Made by a program: the position numbers and the translations under genes
Part shown: piece after piece, positions 33,541-44,962 of the stretch
Layout of the letters: every line of letters begins with the position of its first letter
How positions within the stretch are numbered: position 1 is the first letter of the stretch
DNA from: Allolobophora icterica
Taxonomy: Eukaryota > Annelida > Clitellata > Crassiclitellata > Lumbricidae
Direction of reading: 5' to 3'
Assembly (NCBI GenBank): GCA_963556255.1
Contig: OY744609.1
Location: 15,010,744 to 15,074,743, forward strand
DNA: 64,000 nucleotides
The notes under the pieces: model-generated
What the model was told of the DNA's origin: nothing
Seen by the model: only the letters and a program-made list of their open reading frames with translations
Databases searched by the model: none

Positions 33541-36170
33541 GCAGAAGTTTCCAGATCAGTTTAGAATAAGATTAGATCAAGATTAGGTCAGCTTAAGATT
33601 AGATTACGTTATATAGATTAAATAAAATTTAGATTTTCGATTAGATTAAGATTAGCTTAAGATTAGATAAGCTTAGGATTAGATTACATTAGATTAGGAT
33701 TAAATCAAGATTAGATTAAGATAAGCTTAAGATTAGATTAGCTTAAGATTAGATTAGCTTAAGATTAGATTAGCTTAAGATTAGCTTAAGATTAGATTAG
33801 CTTAAGATTAGATTAGCTTAAGATTAGATTAGCTTAAGATTAGATTAGCTTAAGATTAGCTTAAGATTAGATTAGCTTAAGATTAGATTAGCTTAAGATT
33901 AGCTTAAGATTAGATTAGCTTAAGATTAGATTAGATTAGCTTAAGATTAGATTAGCTTAAGATTAGCTTAAGATTAGATTAGCTTAAGATTAGATTAGCT
34001 TAAGATTAGATTAGATTAGCTTAAGATTAGATTAGCTTAAGATTAGATTAGCTTAAGATTAGATTAGCTTAAGATTAGATTAGCTTAAGATTAGATTAGC
34101 TTAAGATTAGCTTAAGATTAGATTAGCTTAAGATTAGATTAGCTTAAGATTAGCTTAAGATTAGATTAGCTTAAGATTAGATTAGATTAGCTTAAGATTA
34201 GATTAGCTTAAGATTAGCTTAAGATTAGATTAGCTTAAGATTAGATTAGATTAGCTTAAGATTAGATTAGATTAGCTTAAGATTAGATTAGCTTAAGATT
34301 AGCTTAAGATTAGATTAGCTTAAGATTAGATTAGCTTAAGATTAGATTAAGATAAGCTTAAGATTAGATTAGCTTAAGATTAGATTAGCTTAAGATTAGA
34401 TTAGCTTAAGATTAGATTAGCTTAAGATTAGATTAGCTTAAGATTAGCTTAAGATTAGATTAGCTTAAGATTAGATTAGCTTAAGATTAGCTTAAGATTA
34501 GATTAGCTTAAGATTAGATTAGATTAGCTTAAGATTAGATTAGCTTAAGATTAGCTTAAGATTAGATTAGCTTAAGATTAGATTAGATTAGCTTAAGATT
34601 AGATTAGCTTAAGATTAGCTTAAGATTAGATTAGCTTAAGATTAGATTAGCTTAAGATTAGATTAGATTAGCTTAAGATTAGATTAGCTTAAGATTAGCT
34701 TAAGATTAGATTAGCTTAAGATTAGATTACATTAGCTTAGGATTAAATCAAGATTAGATTAAGATAAGCTTAAGATTAGATTAGCTTAAGATTAGATTAG
34801 CTTAAGATTAGATTAAGATTAGATTAGCTTAAGATTAGATTACATTAGATTAGATTAAGATGAGCTTAAGATTAGATGAATATTAGATTACGATCAGATT
34901 GAGATTAGACTGAGAATAGATTGCAATTAAATAAATATTAGATTGAGATCAGATTAAGATTAAATTTAGATTGAGATTAGATTAAGATTAGATTAGCTTA
35001 AGATTAGATTAGCTTAAGATTAGATTAGCTTAAGATTAGCTTAAGATTAGATTAGCTTAAGATTAGATTAGATTAGCTTAAGATTAGATTAGCTTAAGAT
35101 TAGCTTAAGATTAGATTAGCTTAAGATTAGATTAGATTAGCTTAAGATTAGATTAGCTTAAGATTAGCTTAAGATTAGATTAGCTTAAGATTAGATTACA
35201 TTAGCTTAGGATTAAATCAAGATTAGATTAAGATAAGCTTAAGATTAGATTAGCTTAAGATTAGATTAGCTTAAGATTAGATTAAGATTAGATTAGCTTA
35301 AGATTAGATTAGCTTAAGATTAGATTAGCCTAAGATTAGATTAGCTTAAGATTAGATTAGCTTAAGATTAGCTTAAGATTAGATTAGCTTAAGATTAGAT
35401 TAGATTAGCTTAAGATTAGCTTAAGATTAGATTAGCTTAAGATTAGATTAGATTAGCTTAAGATTAGATTAGCTTAAGATTAGCTTAAGATTAGATTAGC
35501 TTAAGATTAGATTAGCTTAAGATTAGCTTAAGATTAGATTAGCTTAAGATTAGATTAGCTTAAGATTAGATTAGCTTAAGATTAGATTAGCTTAAGATTA
35601 GATTAGCCTAAGATTAGATTAGCTTAAGATTAGATTAGCTTAAGATTAGCTTAAGATTAGATTAGCTTAAGATTAGATTAGATTAGCTTAAGATTAGCTT
35701 AAGATTAGATTAGCTTAAGATTAGATTAGATTAGCTTAAGATTAGATTAGCTTAAGATTAGCTTAAGATTAGATTAGCTTAAGATTAGATTAGCTTAAGA
35801 TTAGCTTAAGATTAGATTAGCTTAAGATTAGATTACATTAGATTAGATTAAGATGAGCTTAAGATTAGATGAATATTAGATTACGATCAGATTGAGATTA
35901 GACTGAGAATAGATTGCAATTAAATAAATATTAGATTGAGATCAGATTAAGATTAAATTTAGATTGAGATTAGATTAAGATTAGATTAGCTTAAGATTAG
36001 ATTAAGATTAGAATAAGGTTAGATTGAGATTAGATTAAATTGAGATTAGATTAAGACTAGATTCTGATCCAATTAAGATTAGATAAAGATTAGATTAAGA
36101 TTATATTAATATTAAGACCAGATTAAGATTAGATTAAGACTAGATTAAGAGCGATCACTGATAGATTAGA
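33541..36170. repeat. GATTAGCTTAA satellite, about 2.6 kb
   Basis: Built from two words, GATTA and GCTTAA, giving 11-bp (GATTAGCTTAA) and 16-bp (GATTAGATTAGCTTAA) units in varying order. A degenerate block (GATTACATTAGATTAGATTA then AGATGAGC, GATGAATATTAG, GATCAGATTGAG) at about 34838-34990 recurs at about 35831-35985, so a segment of about 0.99 kb was duplicated. Another variant (GATTACATTAGCTTAGGATT) recurs about 0.47 kb apart (about 34724 and 35193). The ends decay into looser AGATTAAGATTA repeats. No open frame. Confidence 0.96.
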
Positions 36171-36920
36171 TTAGTAACTGTAGCAAAATAGATTAATAAC
36201 TTAGCAAAACTTTGCTTCTGCAGACACACCTTTTAAAGCCTGCAGCTTGCTTACATTGTAATGAAAAACTGTAACACTATCTAAAGAGCGTTCAACGAAA
36301 TCAGATTTAAAACAAACAAATCATTTTAATCTATCAGGTTTGTGTATGCATTTACCTGATATGAAATCAAATCTTTCAATATACCAGCTCCTAATCAGAT
36401 CTGAGTAGGTCCCTTGAAGAGGGGCTATATAAATCTCCAGAATGAATGAATGAATGAATTAATTAATGAAAGAAAGAAAGAAAGAAAGAATGAATGAATG
36501 AATGAATGAACTATCTTCATGATCTCCGCAAGTGCTTTTAAGTTAATCTTAGTCCAGTGCAACAGCTAACCACGTTTGACATATTTGTCTGCGAGTGTCC
36601 AGATGCGAATATATAGGCCCATCATTTATTATATCCCTGTTTATGGTTTTCACCGGTGTTGTTGATCAGTCGTTATTATCACTTCTCAAACTTTGCCCTT
36701 TCGCACTTAGTTCTGAGCGCGTGCAGTTCTTGTTATTAACAACCAAAAACATTCGTCTGGCATTTCCGAGTCCAGTCCACATGTTGACCAAAACAACCTC
36801 CTCAGGAGCTCCTCATTAATGGCTCCGGCTGAGCTAAAGACATGACCGCGTGGGCTACTAATTCTTTGGTTTCGTATGGCGTACACACCGGGTATGTATT
36901 TCAACTGATGCTTGGTAAGA
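36171..36920. other. No gene; short-element tail and GAAT/GAAA repeats
   Basis: GAGGGGCTATATAAATCTCC (36420-36439) is a SINE/LINE-type 3' end with a (GAAT)n/(GAAA)n tail at 36443-36512. The rest is unrecognised. Confidence 0.5.
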
Positions 36921-36925
36921 AGTAG

Positions 36926-37165
36926 AGCAGTTCCTTAAGCTAGCCTAAGAGGCAGCCATGAGTATGAAGTGTTAGCGACTTCATTTTCTTAGCCTCGGTT
37001 TATGCGGACGGGTGGCCAGTCATCTCCCTTGCCGTCTCATTTTCCCACCGACAGTGTACGGTCAGTGTACTCATTATAGCTCCGTTGGCTAGGGGGTGCA
37101 GGTGGAATAGAAATCTCGCACCAAATTTCTGCCTGGCGGGGATTTGAACCTCTGACCGACTATCT
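36926..37165 (-). mobile_element. SINE family A, near-complete copy (first of three in a row)
   Basis: From AGCAGTTCCTTAAGCTAGCC through the core (GTTAGCGACTTCATTTTCTT) to AAATTTCTGCCTGGCGGGGA and a partial tRNA-like head. Minus orientation. Confidence 0.85.
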
Positions 37166-37194
37166 CACACCGCAATGATGGATACAGTGAAGTA

Positions 37195-37330
37195 GAAAAA
37201 GAAGAGCAGTCCCAAACTCTAATAGCAAAAGACTGTCATTGGCATGAAGTACAACTGACTTCATTTTCTTAGCCTCGGCATATCAGGGAGGGTGCCAGTC
37301 ATTTCCCTGGCTATCTGAACTTCCCAAAGT
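37195..37330 (-). mobile_element. SINE family A, 5'-truncated copy (second in a row)
   Basis: GAAGAGCAGTCCCAAACTCT, GACTTCATTTTCTTAGCCTC, CATATCAGGGAGGGTGCCAG; stops shortly after. Confidence 0.8.
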
Positions 37331-37354
37331 CCATGCATTCGGCTGTTTGAAGGA

Positions 37355-37640
37355 GAAAAAGAGCAGTCCCTTAAGCTAGTCCTGAGGCAGCCATGGGTAC
37401 GAAGTGTTGGAGACTTCATTCTCTTAGCCTCAGTACATGAGGGCGAGAGGCCAGTCCTCTCCCTCACCGTCTCATCTTCCCACCGACAGTATATGGCCAG
37501 TGTACTCATCATAGCCGAGTTGGCTATGGGTGCAGATGGAACAGAAATCCCGAACCAAATTTCCGCCCTGGCGGGAATTTGAACCCCAGACCTCTTGAAT
37601 GACAGTCCAAGGCACTAACCACTACACTACTTGAACTATG
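37355..37640 (-). mobile_element. SINE family A, full-length copy (third in a row)
   Basis: Best complete member, about 275 bp: tail side GAGCAGTCCCTTAAGCTAGT, core GAGACTTCATTCTCTTAGCC, middle CCGTCTCATCTTCCCACCGA, head CGGGAATTTGAACCCCAGAC ending AACCACTACACTAC. On the minus strand the head gives A box TAGTGGTTAGTG and B box GGTTCAAATTC, typical of a RNA polymerase III promoter. Confidence 0.88.
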
Positions 37641-38635
37641 GGACAAACACAGATTTTAGCCAGAGTGGGTTAAAAGTCCTATTTCCACATAATTATGCTA
37701 TCTAAAACAGTAGAAGGGAACCAGCTTATGTGCTGGTCAGCATTCCGATTGGTCAACAGATTCTCTGTTGACCAAATCAAAACCACGCCACTGGCTGCTG
37801 AAATCAGTTTTTGACAAGCACTTATCAACTTAGTATACTTTTAATTGTACTTACAGTTATCTGGTAATATGAAGGACCACTGAAGAGCTGAATACCGGTC
37901 CGAATTCACCTGTATTAATTACCCGATCTATATAACGCCAGCGAAAGGCCTAGTTCGTCCACCTACCTAAACAGGTATATTATATACCCACACACCTTTG
38001 CTCAGTCTTCAGGTCATGCAAACCGAATTTTTCCAAAGGCATTCATGCCACATAAATTAAATACCGCGCTTCCTTAAAACGCAACCACACACGCACGTAA
38101 GACCGCATTGAAAGTAGGACGGATAAACCTCAGCCAAAGCCTAGGGCGCCCGAAAAGCCCCGCCTCCAACCCGTCTAGACTCCTCAACTGGCAGGTGCGA
38201 TGCCAAATGAGAACCTTGCGAAATTGGTTCCCAGAAACGTTGATTGGTTCGTGATCAGAACTCGTAAATGTTTAAAATTGGAATCGTTTGCTGTCGCTCC
38301 GTTCTCCAAATTCATGTTTTCGCCGACTGCCTGATTATATTCCCACTTACTAAAAACGTTTGCATTTTATCATGGGAGTCCACAGAAATTGTTCAGAAAA
38401 GGGCACACAGCGCGAATGACGTGGACGAAAAAGTTTACATGTGAATTCCTGGATGGTTAAGTGACCCATCTTACTCCTATGTGCTGGCGCCTATGCACCT
38501 AAGAAATTTGATTATCAAGACCACAAAATACTTAAATTTCGCCTCACGAAGTACCTGAGTCGGAACCATTTTCGCCGTCGCAAATTTGGCACCACACCGC
38601 CTGGTCGGTCGACAGAAGCGCAGCCCACGAGGCGC
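37641..38635. other. Unique, more GC-balanced sequence without recognised gene
   Basis: About 1 kb without repeats, ending in the promoter-like segment below. No splice-bounded open frame could be tied to the receptor gene. Confidence 0.4.
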
Positions 38636-38639
38636 ATGC

Positions 38640-38725
38640 GGCGACGTCAGTGCGTATAAATAGCATAGGTCAGCCGTCCAACTGTTGTTGACACGGATTA
38701 TTTATAAATAGCACAGGTGAATGAC
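38640..38725 (+). promoter_or_regulatory. Promoter-like segment: CRE-like site and duplicated TATA motifs
   Basis: GCGACGTCAGTGCG contains the CRE core (TGACGTCA-like, here CGACGTCA). It is followed by GTATAAATAGCATAGGTCAG (38655-38674), and about 45 bp later TTATAAATAGCACAGGTGAA (38701-38720). The second TATA lies in a palindromic TATTTATAAATA, so it could serve either strand. AGGTCA is a nuclear-receptor half-site. No downstream gene on the plus strand could be identified, so function is speculative. Confidence 0.3.
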
Positions 38726-39334
38726 CGTTCAATTGGAAAACAGACACACTCGGAAGTAGGCAGAGGCAGACAAGCAGCAGGAGTGACTAGTACGAAAACA
38801 CACACGCAAGCAGATGGAATAGGGGGAAGACACAAGCGAATGCACCCAGACAGACAATGGAATCGTCACAGATACAGCCAAGAAGACAACAACAACTGAT
38901 GAAGCTTATACACGTAACATTAAAGGAAGGTGCAATGCGGCCAACCATAGGCAAAGACGGACAATAGCCAGATAGAGTAAGACAGAGACATACAGAGGCA
39001 GACAGACGCACATAGTCATAACGTCACACACACACAGACTGACAAACACAGACACATACACAGACAGACAGACAGACAGACATACAAACACCCACAAACA
39101 CACAGACTGCAGTGGAAGGTACACCTTACTCAGTCTGGCATGAAAAGAACTAACTGTTCAATGAAACCGTTTGATCTTTTATCTTAGTTTCTAGGATTGT
39201 CTCATATTTGGCTATTTCTGCCTTTTGACTGTTTGTAAGTATCTCTGCAATCTGCATATTGTTCTCCCAATACCTGCCTGTGTCTCCAGTCTTCCTATGT
39301 CTTTGTTTGTTTGTCCGTGCATTTGTATGCTCCC

Positions 39335-39600
<266 letters not shown>

Positions 39601-39974
39601 GTTTATGACTGTCTCTGTCCCATCCGCTTCCTTTGGTCAGCTGTTTTTCAAACCCTACAAAAGAGCAGAATTGTGTTTTCTGTAAAGTTTCATGTATACC
39701 CTCGTCCATCTCTTGGGAATTCACTACCTCCGGTTTCCAACTCTCTTCTTACTTACTCTTCTCTATCATATTTGGCAATTAACAACCCGAAGACTACGAT
39801 TCAGTGCTATCTACACTTCTATGGTACAATCATCAGGGAGCAATGATTTAGTAAGCAAGCAAGTAATCTTTATTAGCGCAAGGCATTAACATCCATATTT
39901 GTGTAAGCAAATCAGTTCAACAAAAGGTGTAGACAATGGTCCCCACCTTTTTAACATAGTAACAAACTTAGACG

Positions 39975-40075
39975 CAAACGAGTACATTCAATGAGTTCAT
40001 TCAGTACAAAATGAGTACATTCAATGAGTTCATTCAGTACAAAATAAGTACATTCAATGAGCTCATTCAGTACAA

Positions 40076-40115
<40 letters not shown>

Positions 40116-40560
40116 TCTTTTCTTTAATTAAGCGCCTGCTAACCGCACTGCGGTGTACAGCGAACATACTTATAGTAGAAACGGCAGCCACACAGGGCGC
40201 CTTACATACATGTATAGTAGTAGAAGCACATGATAACAGTTTTACAGGAGTCGAATACAACTGGTTGTAACGGCAGCCATACAGGGCGCCAATCACGGCC
40301 TAACACTCACTTAACTACCGGCGCCATCTAGCGAGTAGAAGGCTGAGTAAACCTTATGGAGGGCTACGGGATTCGATCAGTGTGTTATCCACTACTCTAC
40401 GGGTCCCCCTACATTCAGTACAAAATGAGTACATTCAATAAAAAATTAGCATATTTAGTTTAAAAAAATAGTACATTCAGTACAAAATTAGTACATTTAC
40501 TACAAAATTAGTACACTCTGTACAAAATTAGCACATTCAGTAAAAAATTATTATATTCAC
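39975..40560. repeat. Minisatellite AGTACATTCA..CAGTACAAAAT, split by a SINE
   Basis: 32-bp units GAGTACATTCAATGAGTTCA+TTCAGTACAAAAT at 39975-40077, and related 20-bp units (TTAGTACATTCAGTACAAAA) at 40410-40555, separated by the SINE at 40078-40409. Confidence 0.85.
40078..40409 (-). mobile_element. tRNA-derived SINE (family B) with TAA tail
   Basis: On the minus strand the head reads GACCCGTAGAGTAGTGGATA (A box) then GATCGAATCCCGTAGCC (B box) near 40355-40405. The body repeats a GGCGCC..GGCTGCCGTT motif twice. The 3' tail is (TTA)n, seen as (TAA)n at 40078-40112. CATTCAGTACAAAAT borders both sides and may be the target duplication, though the target is itself repetitive. A head-containing fragment of the same family is at 42100-42215. 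Confidence 0.75.
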
Positions 40561-40655
40561 CATATACAGTCGGTGGGAAGTGACTGGCCATCCACCCTCA
40601 TTTGCCGAGATCCAGAAAGTGACAGTGGCTAACACTTCATACCCGTACCTGCTTT
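40560..40655 (+). mobile_element. SINE family A fragment, plus orientation
   Basis: ACAGTCGGTGGGAAGTGACT, GGCCATCCACCCTCATTTGC, GTGGCTAACACTTCATACCC match the reverse of the family body; an internal deletion is visible. Confidence 0.65.
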
Positions 40656-40799
40656 TTGGGGTGAGCTCATGTGACTCCTGTTCTATATTTTTCGCAGAAG
40701 AGTAAAAAGCATATGTAATGTATAACAACTGCATTGACACAGCATATGGCCTTCTAGCGTTTCGTTTCATGTCTAGAAGCCACACACGAAGTCATGAGG

Positions 40800-41515
40800 T
40801 CTTCGTTTATAAGAAGAGATTTTTAATTTCAAGATAAGAATTCTCAGATAGTAAAAATAAGCTGATTAGAAGTACCAGTAAACAAGCTTTGCTCTTGAGG
40901 ATGGCTGGCCTAGTGTACTTGTGATGTACTTGTAACTGTGCTTGTGAATGTTCTCTTCAGTGTACTTGTGATTATATATCCTTGCAAGTGTATTTGCAAG
41001 TTACGCTTACACGTGTGCTTGTAAATTTCTAGTAGCTGTACTTATGAATACTCTTGCAGGTGTACTTGTTTGTGACTGATCTTGCAGGGGCAGCTGCAAA
41101 TGTTATTATACTAGTATGAAAGAATTATAGAGTGCAAGTTAATATAACTAAATACACCACAAATGACCCGGGTGTACTTGCAATTACTGTCATTGGTGAA
41201 TTTATGAATATTCTCGTCAATGCGGCTGTGAATTTCTTGTAGTTGCACGTGCATTTGTGAATATTTTTTTATACGTGTTGATAACACAGAGGCCGACCTG
41301 TATGCCCGGAAAATGCTGTTGATCTCCAGAGACACGTACTGATGCTACAAGTGACCCTTGTTTTCCCACACAAACAGAAATCCATGACACACGAAACCCA
41401 CGGAAGGCAATTTGCTTCAGCGCATTCTTATGAACAATAATACAGGATTCTGTTGCAGCAAAGTCATTATCTGTTCAAATAAGTTTCAACAGGAAAGTCT
41501 TGGACGGTTCAGTGT
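40800..41515. other. No gene; loose GTACTTGTGA repeats
   Basis: Between about 40910 and 41270, GTGTACTTGTGAATATTCTT-like phrases recur irregularly, suggesting an old decayed minisatellite. Confidence 0.4.
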
Positions 41516-41519
41516 GTCT

Positions 41520-41544
41520 ATCCGTCTGGCTGTATCTGTCTGTA

Positions 41545-41581
<37 letters not shown>

Positions 41582-41590
41582 GTCTGTCTG

Positions 41591-41638
<48 letters not shown>

Positions 41639-41650
41639 AGTCTGCCTGTC
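41520..41650. repeat. TCTG tetranucleotide tract
   Basis: (TCTG)n with TGTG interruptions. Related ACAG tracts are found at several other places in the window. Confidence 0.9.
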
Positions 41651-41877
41651 TGCCCGTGGTAAACAAGGTCACGTCTGGTTCGGTTTCTCTCGAACACCCT
41701 ATGACAAATAATACAGGATTCTGATCTGCGTTCAGACTCATGTCAATACGCTATCATTGACTTCAGACGCAACTTTTTGGATACTGATGAGGCCTGATAT
41801 TCCGAAGATCACCTTCTAACATATTATCGTTTTTTCGTTCCTACCTTGGGTAAACATGAAAAAATGTAAATCCTCAT

Positions 41878-41892
41878 TATATATATATATAT

Positions 41893-41926
<34 letters not shown>

Positions 41927-41928
41927 CT
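41878..41928. repeat. AT dinucleotide tract
   Basis: About 50 bp of (TA)n. Confidence 0.9.
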
Positions 41929-42059
41929 GTAGATCCCCACATGTCTGCATAAGACTGCCAAGGGAGACCATCTACAACTACACAGACTTCATTTGTATAT
42001 AATAATTAATAATCATATTCCTTTATTATTTCAAACCGACAGACACAGTAAGATTACAT

Positions 42060-42215
42060 TGAAACATGAAAGTACAATCAACATCTTAATTAAACCCACG
42101 GTTTGGCAGCCATGCAAGGCGCCGCCCTAGAGGGGGGTTACGGGAGTCGATCCGCGTACCTTATGCTCTCCTGGCCATGAGTGTTACCACTACTCTATCC
42201 TCCCTCCCCAGACAA
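42060..42215 (-). mobile_element. tRNA-derived SINE (family B), second copy
   Basis: On the minus strand the head is GATAGAGTAGTGGTAACACT (A box) then GGATCGACTCCCGTAACC (B box). The body has GGCGCCTTGCATGGCTGCC as in the copy at 40078-40409. Confidence 0.7.
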
Positions 42216-43120
42216 ACTGTTTCTGAAATATGTTTTCATTTTCAGAACCACAAAATCAGTCAGACTACAGTGAGAAGCGATTGTGCGAGGTACTTATAAC
42301 TGGTACAAAAAGACACCCAGGTGCAAACATGCATGTACATTATAAACACACGGCTGGTTGCCTTCATATGAACTCAGTATTTACCACCAATCTAAGTTCA
42401 ACTAGGGTATTTAAATAGGGTTGCTGGGTCAGAGGTTTTCTGGTGACAAGCCCTAGTCCACATTTTTATGAGTATACTGTTTACAAGGAGCACACTCTTT
42501 ACGACCCACTTGCAACCTGAAGCAACTGAAAGACGGCATCTTGTTGAGGGTCTTGAATACCTTATAAATGAGAGTTCAAATTTGTACAGATAAAGTTCGT
42601 TCTTTTCCAACTTTCTGCTCTACAGGCAAAACTCAAAACCAAGATTGAATCCGATAACAGCAAATTTCGAACACACACTTTTATCATTACTTCTAAACAC
42701 CCAACATACACATACACAGCTGTGAGAATTGTAGAAAAAAGACTGGGGGGTCAGACTTGATAAGTTTGATCCACGCAGAGTTGAATATTTTATGCGTGTT
42801 TTGCAAACTTAGAAAATTCAAAAATGCAATAGAAAGCTTAAACTCCTTAAAGTGATGACTTGACCTAATTTACTAGTATACAATTCACATGATCACAGAT
42901 CTCACAATAAACCAGAGCATTCCTTTATTAGTAACCCACAAAGTGATGTGTGAAAGAAAATGCTAAAACGTATGTACAATATAATCACGCTAGCACAACT
43001 GGGGGGTTGGAAACGACTCCCCCTGGGGTGTGCAATGAAGTCTTAACTGGGGGTTCTAAGAAGACTAGAGGGTTGAACCCCCTAACATCCCAACAATTCT
43101 CACCCTGATACACACGTACA
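42216..43120. other. No recognised feature
   Basis: Mixed sequence; short open frames without motifs. A CA tract starts at 43120. Confidence 0.4.
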
Positions 43121-43123
43121 CGT

Positions 43124-43158
<35 letters not shown>

Positions 43159-43311
43159 CATATATATATACAAATATATATACACTGTGAACGGAAAAAA
43201 ACCAGACCTCTCTTATTACTACGATAATTTTTGTTATAATATTCATATTTTAATAAAACGTGGTGGAACTTCAGTTTAAAGGATATGAATCATATTACTA
43301 TTATTTTTTAG

Positions 43312-43853
43312 TTATAACGTGTGTTCAAAATGTCCTGCTTTGGCCTCAACACACGCACAAAGACGCCCTTGCCACTGACTAATTGCTGAATCGATTACAG
43401 CTCGATCAAATTCATCCCATGCCTGAGTTATACGTTCACGCAGTTCTCCGACATTGCGCACCTTTGTTTTGTAAACTTTTTCTTGCATCACACCACAGAT
43501 TTTGTAGTCCACAGGATTAAGGTCTGGGCTATTTGGAGGCCAAAGTGTAGGGGGTATGAAATCTGGAGTTTCGTTTGTAAGAAGTTCAACAGTATCGCGA
43601 GCTCGAGGTGCCGGAGCACCATCCTGTTGAAACGTATAATATTCGGACAACTCTCGGATATATCTGGTAGCAATTTCTGCAGCAACAAAACATCACGGTA
43701 GTATGCACCATTAATTTTAACCCCAGGTTCCACGAAGTGTATCGCTGTCCTGTCAAGCGCCGACACATCGACCGAAAAAATTATGGTCTTGCTGAATGTC
43801 GAGCGTGTGCGTAGCAATCGACTCGCAGGGATGTTTTTCTTCAGTTCATACAA
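43312..43853 (-). pseudogene. Mariner-type transposase, 5'-truncated and frameshifted
   Basis: Two minus-strand frames must be combined. From 43853 to about 43640: PASRLLRTRSTFSKTII, then VSALDRTAIHFVEPGVKING, YYRDVLLLQKLLPDISE. After a frame change, from 43650 to 43312: YTFQQDGAPAPRARDTVELL, PPTLWPPNSPDLNPVDYKI and the C-terminus ending GHFEHTL. QQDGAP and the SPDLNPVDY motif are the second and third catalytic blocks of mariner/Tc1 (DDE_3) transposases. The N-terminal DNA-binding half and the first catalytic region are absent, and the frame is broken, so it is dead. Confidence 0.85.
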
Positions 43854-43856
43854 AAT

Positions 43857-44043
43857 GTGGGGTGTGATGCAAGAAAAAGTTTACAAGACAAAGGTGCGCT
43901 ATGTCGGAGAACTGCGTGAACGTATAACTCAGGCATGGGATGAATTTGATCAAGCTGTAATCGATTCAGCAATTAGTCAGTGGCAAGGGCGTCTTTGTGC
44001 GTGTGTTGAGGCCAAAGCAGGACATTTTGAACACACATTATAA
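43857..44043 (+). pseudogene. Duplicated, inverted C-terminus of the mariner-type transposase
   Basis: Plus-strand frame starting WGVMQEKVYKTKVRYVGELR and ending AGHFEHTL, nearly the same residues as the minus-strand C-terminus (differences include Tyr for Asn after KVR and Gln for Arg before AVID). It exists because the right arm is an inverted copy of the left arm. It cannot encode an active enzyme alone. Confidence 0.85.
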
Positions 44044-44317
44044 CTAAAAAATAATAGTTATATGATTCATATCCTTTAAACTGAAGTTCCACCACGTTTT
44101 ATTAAAATATGCAAATTATTACAAAAATTATCGTAGTAATAAGAGAGGGCTGGTTTTTTCCGTTCACAGTGTATATACACAATATGTACATATATATATA
44201 TATATATGTGTGCATGCAGGTGTGTGGCATTAGGTAAGAATAAATTTACGTATGTATGCATGTGAACAATTATTACACAGCAGACCTTAATTACCTCACA
44301 GACACTGAAGCATCATA

Positions 44318-44402
44318 TTCGCAATTGCAAATATTCGCAATTGCAAAAATTCGTAATTGCAAATATTCGTAATTGCAAATTGCAAATATTCACAATTGCA
44401 AG
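44318..44402. repeat. AATTGCAAATATTCG tandem repeat
   Basis: About five copies of a 15-16-bp unit AATTGCAAATATTCGC. Confidence 0.85.
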
Positions 44403-44869
44403 AGACACTCAGAACAAACAGAATGAAACCATCATCAAAGACAATGGTCTTCAAGCACTTAAAATATATACATATATACACGAGATGCCAATCAGAAGAT
44501 AGTTCATATTGCAGGTTACTAGGCAACTTATTCCAGGAGGATCGACCAACCACAGCAAAACTTCTACGCCAAGACTGGCCGTGGAAGTTGCGGCCTATGG
44601 AACAACCACGTGCCTTGTGCAGCGCAGCAGAGAAACCTGCAACCAGGGAGGGAAAGACTGCAATGCAAAGCTCCTTCAGATAAGATGAATCAGGAATCAG
44701 GCATTAGCACCAGCGCTGCCTGCGTCTAAATCTGTTCAGAGACTGTGTGCATCAATGACAAACAGGAAAGTGACAATTATATCAATTGAGAAAGATGACA
44801 AGAGCAATCATTTTCATTTAACAGAACTGCCGTTTAAAGCTTGGCTTCCTATCTTAAACACAAACGGAA

Positions 44870-44962
44870 AAAACAGCCAGCCAGGTAGACAGACAGCCAG
44901 GTAGACAGACAACCACGGAGACAGACAGCCAGGTAGACAGACAGCCAGGCAGACAGACAACA
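44870..44962. repeat. AGACAGACAGCCAGGT repeat
   Basis: 16-20-bp units of CAGCCAGGTAGACAGA; two short GAGA/CAGA regions follow at 45340-45450 and 45650-45770. Confidence 0.8.

Larger units (their letters stand above)
43183..44171 (-). mobile_element. Fold-back derivative of a mariner-type transposon
   Basis: Ends CACTGTGAACGGAAAAAAAC (43183) and CCGTTCACAGTG (to 44171) are inverted and flanked by TA on both sides, the mariner target. The inverted arms are not short: about 315 bp at each end (43183-43500 and 43855-44171) are near-identical reverse complements, and each contains the last ~75 codons of the transposase through its stop. The centre (43500-43855) holds one copy of the preceding transposase segment on the minus strand. 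The element would fold into a long stem-loop. Confidence 0.85.

Noticed and set aside
33541..36170. Interstitial telomeric repeat
   Set aside because: The words are GATTA and GCTTAA, not TTAGGG or TTAGG.
38580..38700. First coding exon of the receptor (minus-strand ATGGTTCCGACTCAG before GTACTT)
   Set aside because: The implied donor would be phase 0, whereas the exon at 30792-30983 needs a phase-1 donor; no supporting similarity.
43312..44043. Intact mariner transposase
   Set aside because: The N-terminal half is missing, the frame is broken near 43640 and the C-terminus is duplicated in inverse orientation.
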